Assembly: GCA_902587545.1 (NCBI GenBank)
Contig: CACILL010000004.1
Coordinates: forward strand, 1-64,000
Reading direction: 5' to 3'
From: an uncultured SAR86 cluster bacterium
GTDB taxonomy: Bacteria > Pseudomonadota > Gammaproteobacteria > Magnimaribacterales > AG-339-G14
DNA length: 64,000 bases
Positions 31,365 through 41,553 of this stretch are shown piece after piece. A program made the position numbers and the translations under genes. Each line of letters starts with the position of its first letter. Position 1 is the first letter of the stretch. The notes beneath the pieces were generated by a model. It was given only the letters and a program-made list of their open reading frames with translations, searched no databases and had not been told where the DNA came from.

Positions 31365-32452
31365 TGTCTTTAAAATGTGGGATAGTTGGCTTGCCTAATG
31401 TCGGCAAATCAACACTATTTAATGCCCTTACTGCCTCGAATATTGCTGCAGAAAACTTTCCTTTTTGTACTATTGAGCCTAATCATGGAATAGTTGAATT
31501 ACCTGATGAAAGACTGGAAAAAATTTCAAAAATATCTAAATCTGAAAAAGTGATTCCTGCCACTGTTGAATTTGTTGATATTGCAGGTTTGGTAGAAGGC
31601 GCATCCAAAGGAGAAGGTTTAGGAAATAAGTTTTTAGGTCACATAAGAGAGACTCAAACAATTATTCATGTTGTCAGGTGCTTTGAAGATAATGAAGTTA
31701 CTCATGTAAATGAAAAAGTAGATCCAATCTCAGATGTTGAAATCTTAGAAATGGAATTAATCTTGTCAGATATAGAATCTTTAGAAAAAACAAAAGAAAG
31801 AATTGTAAGAAAAGCAAAAAGTGGAGATAAGGATTTGTTAAAAGATCTTTCTAGAATAGAAGATATTTTAACCATTCTCAAAAAAGGAGATTCTCTTTTT
31901 GAATATTTACAGGATGATGAAAATAAAACTTTTGTAAATGAAGTTGGCCTTTTATCCGCAAAACCAGTCATCTTTGTCGCAAACTTGAATGAAGATATGG
32001 AAGAAACCGACGGGCTTAAAAAATTAAGAGAAAAAGCGCATTCAAATGGTTCGCAATTAATTGAAATGTGCAACCAGATAGAATTTGAAATAAGCGAACT
32101 TGAAAATGAAAGTAGGCAGGAACTTATAGATCTTGTTGGTATAGAAGAGCCAGGTCTTAATAAATTAATAAAAACTGCTTTTCGAACTTTAGGATTACAA
32201 ACTTTCTTTACATCGGGTCAATCTGAATCAAGAGCTTGGGTAATAAAAAATGGAACCAAAGCTCCGGATGCTGCAGGAGTAATCCATACCGATTTCAAAA
32301 AAGGATTCATTAGAGCCGAAACTGTATCTTTCAAAGATTTTATTGAATTTGATGGAGAGCAAGGTGCAAAAGCTCAAGGGAAATGGCGATCTGAAGGAGC
32401 AGATTACGAAGTTAAAGACGGCGATATAATTTTATTTAGATTTAATGTTTAG
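31364..32452 (+). CDS. ychF: Redox-regulated ATPase YchF (OLA1 family)
   Basis: KCGIVGLPNVGKSTLFNALT; C-terminal TGS domain. Confidence 0.97.
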   Translation: MSLKCGIVGLPNVGKSTLFNALTASNIAAENFPFCTIEPNHGIVELPDERLEKISKISKSEKVIPATVEFVDIAGLVEGASKGEGLGNKFLGHIRETQTIIHVVRCFEDNEVTHVNEKVDPISDVEILEMELILSDIESLEKTKERIVRKAKSGDKDLLKDLSRIEDILTILKKGDSLFEYLQDDENKTFVNEVGLLSAKPVIFVANLNEDMEETDGLKKLREKAHSNGSQLIEMCNQIEFEISELENESRQELIDLVGIEEPGLNKLIKTAFRTLGLQTFFTSGQSESRAWVIKNGTKAPDAAGVIHTDFKKGFIRAETVSFKDFIEFDGEQGAKAQGKWRSEGADYEVKDGDIILFRFNV

Positions 32453-32494
32453 AATCTTGACAATTAGTCTAAGTACAAAGAGAATCCATTTTTT

Positions 32495-32571
32495 GGCTAT
32501 GTAGCTCAGCTGGTTAGAGCGCAGCATTCATAATGCTGAGGTCGGTAGTTCAAGTCTACCCATAGCCACCA
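32495..32571 (+). tRNA. tRNA with CAT anticodon (probably elongator Met)
   Basis: GGCTATG..CATAGCC acceptor, anticodon loop TTCATAA, CCA encoded; lacks initiator features. Confidence 0.9.
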
Positions 32572-32586
32572 ATTAAATTATAAAAA

Positions 32587-33012
32587 TTAAGGATCTACTT
32601 GATCTGGAGCACAGTTGTCGATAAGAAGGACTTGCATTTCTTCTAACACCGCAAGAGTTTCTTTGTATTCAACTACCTTGGGATCTACAGCGGTTGATCT
32701 GAAGCCGAAAAAGTTTTGACCTGTTCTTGGGTTATTTGTTTCAAACCCAAAAGAAGCGTAGCCTGTATCTCTGTCAGCTTGTTCTGTTAATTTTGAAGCA
32801 ATATCAGAAATAATTGCTGAAACTCTAATTACTTCTTCTGTTAACTCAATACAATTGAGCTCGGTTGGATCAAAATCGAAATGGGTGTAATCAGATGTGG
32901 GACTTCTGTACCACCACACAGGGTTTGCACAGCCAATTAAAAATAAAGCTATAAAGCCATAAAAAAGGTACTTTTGATCAGCTTTTTTTAGAAAGGTCAT
33001 TCTATCTCCCAA
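32587..33012 (-). CDS. Hypothetical lipoprotein
   Basis: Signal with lipobox FLIGC; no recognised family. Confidence 0.7.
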   Translation of the reverse strand: MGDRMTFLKKADQKYLFYGFIALFLIGCANPVWWYRSPTSDYTHFDFDPTELNCIELTEEVIRVSAIISDIASKLTEQADRDTGYASFGFETNNPRTGQNFFGFRSTAVDPKVVEYKETLAVLEEMQVLLIDNCAPDQVDP

Positions 33013-33056
33013 GAGCTTTAATTTATCAAATTTCTAATTTAATTAAAACAGAATTT

Positions 33057-35144
33057 TTATTCAGATGATACTTCTTTCATTGAGAGTTTTACTTTTCCTC
33101 TGTCGTCTATTCCGATAACTTTGATTTCAACTTCTTCTCCTTCAACGAGGTAATCAGCAATATTTTTTACCCTCTCTTCAGAAATTTCTGAAATGTGTAC
33201 TAAACCTTCTCTTCCATTATCGAAAGAAACAAAAGCACCAAAATCTACTATTTTTTCTACAGTCCCTAAAGTCACCAAACCAACTTCAGGATCAGATGTA
33301 ATAAACTCGATTTTTTGTAAAGCATCTTCTCGTTCTTCCTTGCTTCGGCCATAAATTTTCACGGAGCCATTATCGGAAATATCTATGTTTGTATTGGTTT
33401 CCTCGGTAAGTTTCTTAATGTTTGCTCCGCCTTTACCAATGACTTCACCAATTTTGTTTTTAGGAATTTTGAGCTCGATTGCTTGAGGAGCCAGAGGAGA
33501 CAATTCAGATCTGCTTTCAGATAAAACTTTGTTCATTTCCCCTAAAATATGATTTCTTGCTGTGTGAGCTTTATTGAGAGCATCTTCAAGAATTTGCTCA
33601 TTTATCCCAGCTATTTTTATATCCATTTGTAAAGCCGTTACTCCATCATCTGTTCCTGCTACTTTGAAATCCATATCTCCAAGATGATCTTCGTCTCCTA
33701 AGATATCGGTAATGACACAGTGTTGATCATCAGTTTTTACCAATCCCATAGCAACTCCTGCTACGGGTTTTTTTAACGGAATCCCAGCATCCATCATTGC
33801 TAAACTTGAAGCACAAACTGTGGCCATCGAACTTGAACCATTAGATTCAGTAATTTCTGATACAACTCTAATTGCATATTCAAAATCTGTTGGATTAGGC
33901 AAGACTGCTTCTAAAGCTCTTCTTGCAAGTTTTCCATGACCAATTTCTCTTCGTTTTGGGCTTCCAACCATTCCTGCTTCACCTACAGAAAAAGGAGGAA
34001 AGTTATAATGAAGCATAAAGGGATCCTTTAAATCCCCATGCAATGAATCGATTAATTGAGAGAGTTTCAATGAATCCATAGTCGCTACAGAAATAGATTG
34101 CGTCTCACCCCTCGTAAATAATGCAGAGCCATGAGCTTGTGGTAAAACTCCTACCTCAATAGATATTGGTCTGACTGTATCTAGATCTCTACCATCAATT
34201 CTTGACTCTCCAGATAATAATCTTGATCTTACAATCTCAGACTCTAAAGATTTAAATTGACTAACAGCTTCATCGATTTTTTCATCTTCAGGATCTTCAA
34301 AAGATGTCTTCACTTTTTCTCTTAATTCGGCAATTTTTTCTTGTCTGCTAGCCTTTTCAGGTATTTGATAAGCTTCTGATAATTCCTCAGAAATTAGACT
34401 TTTAACCTTTTCTTTTGTTTCAGTATCCTCTTCCTTAGCTTCATACTCAATGGGAGAAATTGAAGCTTGCGAAACTAATTCATCAATTAGCTCTAGACTT
34501 GGTTGCATTTCAGCTTGAGCAAAAAGAATAGCTCCAAGCATTTGATCTTCTGAGAGTTCTTTTGCCTCTGATTCCACCATAAATATCGCATCTTGTGAGC
34601 CGGCCACCATCATATTTAGAGATGAATTTTCTAGATCTTCTAAGGATGGGTTTAGAACATAATTTCCATCTATGAAGCCAACTTTTGCCGCAGACAGAGG
34701 ACCTTGAAAAGGAAGTCCTGAGAGTTGAAGTGCAGCTGATGCGCCTATAATAGAGATAACATCAGCATCATCGCTTTTGTCCATAGATAAGACTGTACAG
34801 ATGATCTGTACTTCCCTACCAAAACCTTTCGGGAATAGAGGTCTAATGGGCCTATCTATTAGCCTTGAAGTAAGAACTTCTTTTTCAGAAGGTCTCCCCT
34901 CTCTTCTAAAAAAACTTCCTGGGATTTTTCCTGAAGCATAGAATTTTTCAATGTAATTTACAGTAAGAGGAAAAAATCCTTGATCGGATTTGTCCTGTCC
35001 AGCAACAACAGTTACTAAAACTTTGGTGTCTCCAGAAGAAGCAATCACTGATCCGGTTGCTTGCCTAGCAACCTTCCCTGTTTCCAACGTAACATTTCTT
35101 CCTGCAATTTCTCTTGTGCAAGATATAACTTTCATATCATTCAT
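33057..35144 (-). CDS. pnp: Polyribonucleotide nucleotidyltransferase
   Basis: Two RNase PH domains, KH (IGEVIGKGGANIKKL) and S1 domains. Confidence 0.98.
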   Translation of the reverse strand: MNDMKVISCTREIAGRNVTLETGKVARQATGSVIASSGDTKVLVTVVAGQDKSDQGFFPLTVNYIEKFYASGKIPGSFFRREGRPSEKEVLTSRLIDRPIRPLFPKGFGREVQIICTVLSMDKSDDADVISIIGASAALQLSGLPFQGPLSAAKVGFIDGNYVLNPSLEDLENSSLNMMVAGSQDAIFMVESEAKELSEDQMLGAILFAQAEMQPSLELIDELVSQASISPIEYEAKEEDTETKEKVKSLISEELSEAYQIPEKASRQEKIAELREKVKTSFEDPEDEKIDEAVSQFKSLESEIVRSRLLSGESRIDGRDLDTVRPISIEVGVLPQAHGSALFTRGETQSISVATMDSLKLSQLIDSLHGDLKDPFMLHYNFPPFSVGEAGMVGSPKRREIGHGKLARRALEAVLPNPTDFEYAIRVVSEITESNGSSSMATVCASSLAMMDAGIPLKKPVAGVAMGLVKTDDQHCVITDILGDEDHLGDMDFKVAGTDDGVTALQMDIKIAGINEQILEDALNKAHTARNHILGEMNKVLSESRSELSPLAPQAIELKIPKNKIGEVIGKGGANIKKLTEETNTNIDISDNGSVKIYGRSKEEREDALQKIEFITSDPEVGLVTLGTVEKIVDFGAFVSFDNGREGLVHISEISEERVKNIADYLVEGEEVEIKVIGIDDRGKVKLSMKEVSSE

Positions 35145-35177
35145 TTATTTATTTTCCTTAAGTTATGTAACTCTAAG

Positions 35178-35447
35178 TTACTTTCTGAGGTTTAATTCTG
35201 AGAGAATAGAACTGTATCTTTTAGGATCTTTTTTCTTCAAATAATCCAAAAGCTTACGCCTTCTGTTAACCATCCTTATAAGTCCTTGCCTAGAGTGATG
35301 ATCTTTGGCGTGGTCTTTGAAATGAGCTTGTAAAGACTCGATATTTGCTGTTAACAAAGCTATTTGAACTTCTGGCGAACCTGTGTCTCCCTTAGATTGT
35401 GCATACTTTGAAATGATCTCTTTCTTTGTTTTTGTTTCTAAACTCAA
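35178..35447 (-). CDS. rpsO: 30S ribosomal protein S15
   Basis: [47 protein letters not shown]. Confidence 0.98.
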   Translation of the reverse strand: MSLETKTKKEIISKYAQSKGDTGSPEVQIALLTANIESLQAHFKDHAKDHHSRQGLIRMVNRRRKLLDYLKKKDPKRYSSILSELNLRK

Positions 35448-35466
35448 GAACTTCCTCCTTAGTTAT

Positions 35467-36339
35467 TTAATTTTCTATAGATATTAACCTTTTGGGTGAA
35501 ACTAAACCGTTAATGTTTTTTAAAATTCCAATGAATTTACTTTTTTCGTCAAACAATCTCAGGTATTTGCTTTTTATTTCGGCCTCTTTCAAATATATTT
35601 TTTGGCCTTTTTTTATCCTATCTATTAATTCTGAAGCGCATTGTATCTTATCTAAGCTTCTAAGTGCATCCCCCATTTGAATTATTTTACTTTTAATATT
35701 TTCAGTATTTATCGATTCAATTTCATGCGCTTCACTTATCTCATGGTCAGCAGAAATGGTTCTTTGTAAATTAGATAACACAGCAACACAATGTAAATCC
35801 TTTGCAAGATCTTTAACAAGAGATCTTATATATGTTCCTTTGCCACATTCTACTAAAAACTTAAACTTGTTTTGATCCATAGAAATTAAATCTAATTTAT
35901 AAATCTCTATATCTCTTACTTTCTTTGGAACTTCTTTATTCTTCCTAGCATAGTGATATAAAGGCTTCCCTTTATACTTTAAAGAAGAATATTTAGGAGC
36001 TTCTTGTTTTAAGCTGCCGATAAATTTTTTTGTAATTTTGTTAAAGTCATTTTTTGTTGGTATTTTCTCATGTCGCCTTTCAATTTTTCCATCTAAATCA
36101 CCAGTGTCAGTTTGAATACCGAACATCATTTCTGCGATATATGTCTTTCTTTCGTTTGCTAAAAAATTTGTGAACCGAGTCATCTGACCCAGACATGCAA
36201 GAATTACGCCACTAGCTAAAGGATCGAGAGTACCTGAGTGACCGATTTTAGAATCATTAAGAAAAGGTTTTAATTTTCTAATGAATTCTCCTGAAGAAAT
36301 TCCAGAAGGTTTGTTTAAAACTAACAACCCGGATATCAA
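35467..36339 (-). CDS. truB: tRNA pseudouridine-55 synthase
   Basis: GLLVLNKPSGISS; KIGHSGTLDPLASGVI. Confidence 0.97.
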   Translation of the reverse strand: MISGLLVLNKPSGISSGEFIRKLKPFLNDSKIGHSGTLDPLASGVILACLGQMTRFTNFLANERKTYIAEMMFGIQTDTGDLDGKIERRHEKIPTKNDFNKITKKFIGSLKQEAPKYSSLKYKGKPLYHYARKNKEVPKKVRDIEIYKLDLISMDQNKFKFLVECGKGTYIRSLVKDLAKDLHCVAVLSNLQRTISADHEISEAHEIESINTENIKSKIIQMGDALRSLDKIQCASELIDRIKKGQKIYLKEAEIKSKYLRLFDEKSKFIGILKNINGLVSPKRLISIEN

Positions 36340-36659
36340 ACTGGGCTATCCTGTTGATCAATAAAAAACAAAAGTTCTGGCATTTTTTTTAATTTAATGT
36401 TTTGTCCTAACTTTTTTTTAACAAAAGGTTTTGAATTTTCCAAAGCCTTACTAAGGCTATCCTTATCTTCTAATGCTTGATTTAAGTAGTTAGAGAGAAA
36501 TATTCTTGCAGACGATAGGTCATCGCTTAACTTTACTTCGGTTACTGTAAGGCCCTTGAGTCTTGGATCGCTAATCTCAAAACTAAAAATATTAGCTATT
36601 TCTCTTCTGATATTATCTGAAACTCGTTGAGCTCTTTTATACGGCTTTGAACTAAACAA
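36336..36659 (-). CDS. rbfA: Ribosome-binding factor A
   Basis: RVSDNIRREIANIFSFEISDPRLKGLTVTEVKLSDDLSSARIF. Confidence 0.95.
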   Translation of the reverse strand: MFSSKPYKRAQRVSDNIRREIANIFSFEISDPRLKGLTVTEVKLSDDLSSARIFLSNYLNQALEDKDSLSKALENSKPFVKKKLGQNIKLKKMPELLFFIDQQDSPV

Positions 36660-38969
36660 TTAAATTTTTCTAGCAGTTTCCGTTCTTTCGAAAACTTCTA
36701 TTTTATCTCCAACTTTTACATCGTTGTAATTTTCTATACCAATTCCACATTCTGTTCCGCTTTTTACTTCACTCGCCTCATCTTTAAATCTTCTTAAAGA
36801 ATCGAGCTTTCCCTCATGAATAACAATATTGTCTCTAAGAACTCTAATTGGAAGATTTTTAATCACTGCCCCTTCAATAACAATTGAACCAGCTATCAAG
36901 CCAAATTTTGGCGATTTAAAGGTATCCTTAACTTCCGCAATTCCAACTGTAACCTCTTTTATTTCAGGCTCGAGAGAACCTTCGATTATTTCTTTTACAG
37001 CATCAAGCAAGTCATAAATTATGCCAAAATATTGAATTTTTATTTCTTCGGTTTCTGCAAGCGTTTCTGCTGCTGAATCAGACCTTACATTAAATCCAAG
37101 AATAACAGCTTCTGAAGCGACAGCTAAATTTACATCATTCACTGAAACTGGACCAACTCCGTCTAAGACTATTTTGATCTTTGCGTCTTCTACTTTTAAA
37201 TTACTTATAGCACCTGCAATTGCCTCTGCAGAACCATTTGTATCTGTTTTAATGATTAAATTTACCGAAGGTTTTGCAGAATCTCCGGTGCCAGCAAAAA
37301 TACCATCTAAGCTGACTACTCCTTTTTTAGCCAATCTATTATCTCTACTTTTGCTAGCTCTTTCTTCAGATAAACTCTTAGCAGCCTTTTCATCTTTAAC
37401 AACCATGAACTCTTGTCCTGCATTTGGAGGATATTCAAGTCCAGAAATTGCAACAGGAGATGATGGAGGGGAAGTTTTTATTTGAGATCCTAAAAAGTTT
37501 TTAAGGCTCCTTATTTTTCTAAATTGATCTCCAATTAAGACAAAATCTCCACTATTTAAAGTACCTCTTTGAACCAGAAGAGTGGCAACAGCTCCCTCAC
37601 CTTTTTTAACTCCAGATTCTAAAACTACTCCAGATGCAGGACCATCATGATTGGTTTTTAATTCCAACATTTCAGAAAGCAGAGTGATATTTTCTATTAA
37701 GTCATCTATTCCTTCACCAGTTTTTGCTGATACGGGTACTACTTGAGTATCGCCCCCCCAATCTTCTGGAACAAGACCCATTTTTGAGAGATCTCCTTTT
37801 ACTTTCTCTATGTCTGAGTCGGGTTTATCAATTTTATTTACCGCAACTATTACTTGAACATTTGCAGCTTTTGCGTGATTAAAAGCCTCTTCTGTTTGAG
37901 GTTGGACGCTATCGTCTGCAGCAACAACTAACACAACAATATCAGTAGAATTGGCTCCTCTTGCTCGCATTTCTGAAAAAGCTGCGTGTCCAGGAGTATC
38001 AATAAATGTAATAGTTTGATTGTTTCGATCTACCTGATAAGCCCCAATTCCTTGGGTAATTCCCCCTTCTTCATGATCAGCTACAGATGATTTTCTAATG
38101 AAATCAAGTATTGAAGTTTTTCCGTGGTCAACGTGTCCTAAAACTGAAACTACAGGATTCCTTAGCTCTTCGTCTCCTTCATAAACTATGTGTTCAAGAA
38201 TTTTTTCCTCTTCAGATTCAATGTCTTGAGGAATTCCAATGTGTCCTAACTCTTCGACAACTAAAATAGCTGTTTCCTGATCAATAGCTTGATTTAAGGT
38301 AACCATAACGCCGCTATTCATCAAAGATTTTATCAAATCCGATGATTTAATGGATAGTTCTTTAGCAAGGTCCGATACGACAATGGTTTCAGGAATTTTT
38401 ACTTCTTTTTGGATGAATTCTTGTGGTTTTTCAAATTTTTGAACATTTTCAAAGTTTTTTTCTAGAAATTTTTCACCCTCTTGCTCTCTTTGATCCTCTT
38501 TGGAGCTATCTTTAAATGTTTTTTTATCTTTTTTTAAGTTTTGAGGAATTTTCTTTTGTGGTTCCTGCTTTGTTTTTCTTACAACTTTTGTTTTTGCTTC
38601 GGCTTTCTTTTTTTCTTCTTCCGCTGACTCATTTTGAGCATTCAATCTTTTTCTTTCTGCTGCTTCGAAATCAATTGATCCCGTAAAGTCTTGTTTAACA
38701 TTTGACTTTTTTTCTTTATCTGGAGAATTAATTCTTGTGACAGATAAATTTGGCTTTGCTATTTTTTGGGAAGAGGTACTTAAGGAAATTGTTTTTTTAC
38801 TATCTTTCTTACTATCTTTGATGAATTTTAAAAGTACTTTTTTATCTTCAGTACTGACAATATCTTTTTCTGATTTATGAGAGAGACCCGCCGCCTTCAT
38901 CTGGGCCAACAAATTATCTAAATCAATTTTTATTGCTTTAGAAAGTTGTTTAACATTTATATCTGCCAT
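36660..38969 (-). CDS. infB: Translation initiation factor IF-2
   Basis: VSVLGHVDHGKTSILDFIR; FIDTPGHAAF; VAVNKIDKP. Confidence 0.98.
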   Translation of the reverse strand: MADINVKQLSKAIKIDLDNLLAQMKAAGLSHKSEKDIVSTEDKKVLLKFIKDSKKDSKKTISLSTSSQKIAKPNLSVTRINSPDKEKKSNVKQDFTGSIDFEAAERKRLNAQNESAEEEKKKAEAKTKVVRKTKQEPQKKIPQNLKKDKKTFKDSSKEDQREQEGEKFLEKNFENVQKFEKPQEFIQKEVKIPETIVVSDLAKELSIKSSDLIKSLMNSGVMVTLNQAIDQETAILVVEELGHIGIPQDIESEEEKILEHIVYEGDEELRNPVVSVLGHVDHGKTSILDFIRKSSVADHEEGGITQGIGAYQVDRNNQTITFIDTPGHAAFSEMRARGANSTDIVVLVVAADDSVQPQTEEAFNHAKAANVQVIVAVNKIDKPDSDIEKVKGDLSKMGLVPEDWGGDTQVVPVSAKTGEGIDDLIENITLLSEMLELKTNHDGPASGVVLESGVKKGEGAVATLLVQRGTLNSGDFVLIGDQFRKIRSLKNFLGSQIKTSPPSSPVAISGLEYPPNAGQEFMVVKDEKAAKSLSEERASKSRDNRLAKKGVVSLDGIFAGTGDSAKPSVNLIIKTDTNGSAEAIAGAISNLKVEDAKIKIVLDGVGPVSVNDVNLAVASEAVILGFNVRSDSAAETLAETEEIKIQYFGIIYDLLDAVKEIIEGSLEPEIKEVTVGIAEVKDTFKSPKFGLIAGSIVIEGAVIKNLPIRVLRDNIVIHEGKLDSLRRFKDEASEVKSGTECGIGIENYNDVKVGDKIEVFERTETARKI

Positions 38970-38972
38970 AAT

Positions 38973-40448
38973 TTAATCTTCTAGCCATTCTTCTCGAGCT
39001 GACATTATAAGTTTAGCTGCTCTTTCTTCATCAATTTCAAAAATTTCAGTCAATTCATCCGTTGCTAAATCTGCTAAGTTCTCAACAGTGAGAATTTCAT
39101 TTTTTACCAGCAACTCCAATTCTTCGTCGGAAAAACCATCCGATAATTCTAATTTTCTTGCTTCCTTGGTTTCTTCTTCTGTCTCATCTTCATCTAATTC
39201 CAATAAGGCAATTTCAAGAAGAGACTCTTCTGCTCTTTCTACAAGAGTTGAAATAACCTCTTCCTCTAGACCATCAATACCAGCAAAATCTTCTATTTTA
39301 GATTCGGATATTTTTTGAACAGTATCAAGATTATTTTCAATTAATTTTGATGCTAAGTTTCTGTCAACGCCAAGATATTCAATTAGCTTAGAAATTTCTG
39401 TATCTTTTTCTCCTGAAGACTCTCCCTTAATTTGAATTTGCCATCCTAGCAGTTCTGAAGTAAGTCGGATGTTCTGACCGCTTTTACCAATTGCTAGAGC
39501 AAGATTTTCATCTTTTACTACTACTTCCATGGATTGATTTTCATCATCCATTACGATGGATAGGATTTCTGCAGGTGCCAAAGTATTTACAAGCAACTTG
39601 GCTTGATCATCCTCCCAAACAACAATATCAATCCTCTCATTACCTAGCTCGTTTGATACTGCCTGAACTCTAGAACCTCTCATGCCTACGCAAGCTCCTA
39701 CAGGGTCAATTCTTGCGTCATTGGTTTTTACAGCAATTTTTGTTCTAGCTCCTGCCTCTCTAGCAACGGCTCTGATCTCAATTACTTCTTCTGCAATTTC
39801 CGGAACCTCTAACTTAAATAGTTCCGATACCATCTCTTTAGAGCTTCTGCTTAAAACTAATTGAGGGCCTCTATTCTCTCGAACACTTTCTTCAAGAATG
39901 CCTTTAATTCTGTCTCCGACTCGATATATTTCTCCTTGGATTAAATCTTTTCTAGGTAATGACGCTTCTGCATTATCTCCCAAATCAACAATAATAAACT
40001 CTCGAGTAACCTTTTTTACAGATCCTGATACAAGTTGACCTAAAGAAGGTCTAAACCTTTTAATGATTTCTAATCTTTCAGCATCCCTTACTTTTTGGAC
40101 AATTACTTGTTTCGCGGCTTGTGCAGCTATTCTTCCAAATTCAGCGTTTTCAACTTGCTCCTTGAATTTATCCCCAACCTTAAGATCATTTTCTTCTGCA
40201 AAATCACTGTCAACCAAGATGTGTAATTCGCTATCCTCATAATTTTCAAAATCTACAACATCTTTGTATCTGAAAGTTTGATAATCTCCAGTGGATTGAT
40301 CAATATCAACAAGAATATTTACTTCTTCTTTATATCTCTTCTTTGCAGCACTAGCTAAAGCAAATTCTATAGCTTCAAAGATTGTTTCCCTTGGTAAATC
40401 CTTTTCGTTTGAAACTGAGTCTGCAACTAATAATATCTCTTCATTCAT
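38973..40448 (-). CDS. nusA: Transcription termination/antitermination protein NusA
   Basis: S1/KH domains: GACVGMRGSRVQAVSNELGNERIDIV; ALAIGKSGQNIRLTSELLGW. Confidence 0.97.
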   Translation of the reverse strand: MNEEILLVADSVSNEKDLPRETIFEAIEFALASAAKKRYKEEVNILVDIDQSTGDYQTFRYKDVVDFENYEDSELHILVDSDFAEENDLKVGDKFKEQVENAEFGRIAAQAAKQVIVQKVRDAERLEIIKRFRPSLGQLVSGSVKKVTREFIIVDLGDNAEASLPRKDLIQGEIYRVGDRIKGILEESVRENRGPQLVLSRSSKEMVSELFKLEVPEIAEEVIEIRAVAREAGARTKIAVKTNDARIDPVGACVGMRGSRVQAVSNELGNERIDIVVWEDDQAKLLVNTLAPAEILSIVMDDENQSMEVVVKDENLALAIGKSGQNIRLTSELLGWQIQIKGESSGEKDTEISKLIEYLGVDRNLASKLIENNLDTVQKISESKIEDFAGIDGLEEEVISTLVERAEESLLEIALLELDEDETEEETKEARKLELSDGFSDEELELLVKNEILTVENLADLATDELTEIFEIDEERAAKLIMSAREEWLED

Positions 40449-40896
40449 TGGTAGCCCCTAATAGATTTGAGGATAAATAATCCCCTTTCAAGATTTGATA
40501 AATCTGTCCTTGTGATACTAAAGAGATTTCTTCGTCGGATACCTCTTTAAGCTCTCCCTTTAATTTGCATTTTTTTCCATCTAGAAAACAAGACAGGTTA
40601 ATTGTCTCGCCCAAATAGTCTTTAAGCTGACTGATGTTGAAAAACTTTCGATCAATTCCAGGCGATGAAATTTCTAAACTAAAATTGAAATTCAATTCTG
40701 AGAAATTATCCAAAACTTCTCGTGCTTGAATATTCACATTCTCGCAATCTTCTAAGGATATCAAATCATCATTTTTATCGATATAAATAACTATATGCTT
40801 TGATAAGGAACCGCCTGAAATTTCTATTCCCCAAATAAAACAACCTAGGCTTTCAATATCCTTTTTTAAAACGTCAGCAATCTTTTGTTCTAGCAT
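40441..40896 (-). CDS. rimP: Ribosome maturation factor RimP
   Basis: SLGCFIWGIEISGG..VIYIDK; LNFNFSLEISSPGIDRKF; start trimmed to MLEQKIADVL. Confidence 0.95.
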   Translation of the reverse strand: MLEQKIADVLKKDIESLGCFIWGIEISGGSLSKHIVIYIDKNDDLISLEDCENVNIQAREVLDNFSELNFNFSLEISSPGIDRKFFNISQLKDYLGETINLSCFLDGKKCKLKGELKEVSDEEISLVSQGQIYQILKGDYLSSNLLGATNE

Positions 40897-40913
40897 TTTT
40901 CTTTTACATAACA

Positions 40914-40935
40914 AATAGGCCCTAAAGGGCCTATT
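40914..40935. terminator. Perfect hairpin between tRNA-fMet and rimP
   Basis: AATAGGCCC-TAAA-GGGCCTATT, 9-bp stem and 4-nt loop; no strong T tract on the minus strand. Confidence 0.45.
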
Positions 40936-41023
40936 AAAAATTCTTAACTAATAAGTTAGTCAAATCAATAATTTGAAAGCGAGTATAGGAGCATAGAGAA
41001 GATTGGTCAATAGTTGTCTAAAT

Positions 41024-41100
<77 letters not shown>

Positions 41101-41146
41101 AAAAGCTTGGCGAGTATAGGATTAAGTTCTAAATAGGTCAAGTTAA

Positions 41147-41233
41147 TGGTGCCGAAGAGAGGATTTGAACCTCCACGGACCTAAGTCCACTACCCCCTCA
41201 AGATAGCGTGTCTACCAATTCCACCACTTCGGC
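41147..41233 (-). tRNA. tRNA-Leu (GAG)
   Basis: GCCGAAG acceptor, long variable arm, loop TTGAGGG, CCA encoded. Confidence 0.96.
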
Positions 41234-41235
41234 AA

Positions 41236-41553
41236 TTACTCAGGGAGATCTTCAATTAAAGGCTTTTCTTCTATGATTTCCTGAGACTGAGAATTTTTAA
41301 AGACTTCCAACTCAGAATCTAAAGAAGTTTTTTGATAAGCTGAAATTGCAACAGTAATTGAAAAAAAAGCAATAACTAAACCCCAAGTTATTTTAGTTAA
41401 GATATTTGTTGCATCTGCAGGAGCAAACATTGCATTGTTGTTTCCACCTCCAAAGGCGGAACCGATGTCTGCACCTTTTCCCTGTTGCAGTAAAATTATT
41501 ACTACCAAGGAAATGGCGATCAATACCTGTAAAACTATAAATACTGTAATCAT
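41236..41553 (-). CDS. secG: Protein-export membrane protein SecG
   Basis: VVIILLQQGKGADIGSAFGGG..N..F; next to tpiA. Confidence 0.96.
   Translation of the reverse strand: MITVFIVLQVLIAISLVVIILLQQGKGADIGSAFGGGNNNAMFAPADATNILTKITWGLVIAFFSITVAISAYQKTSLDSELEVFKNSQSQEIIEEKPLIEDLPE

Noticed and set aside
32495-32571. tRNA-Ile2 (CAT, lysidine-modified) instead of elongator Met
   Set aside because: Sequence looks closer to elongator Met, but I cannot rule out Ile2 by eye; tRNAscan-SE/TFAM would settle it.
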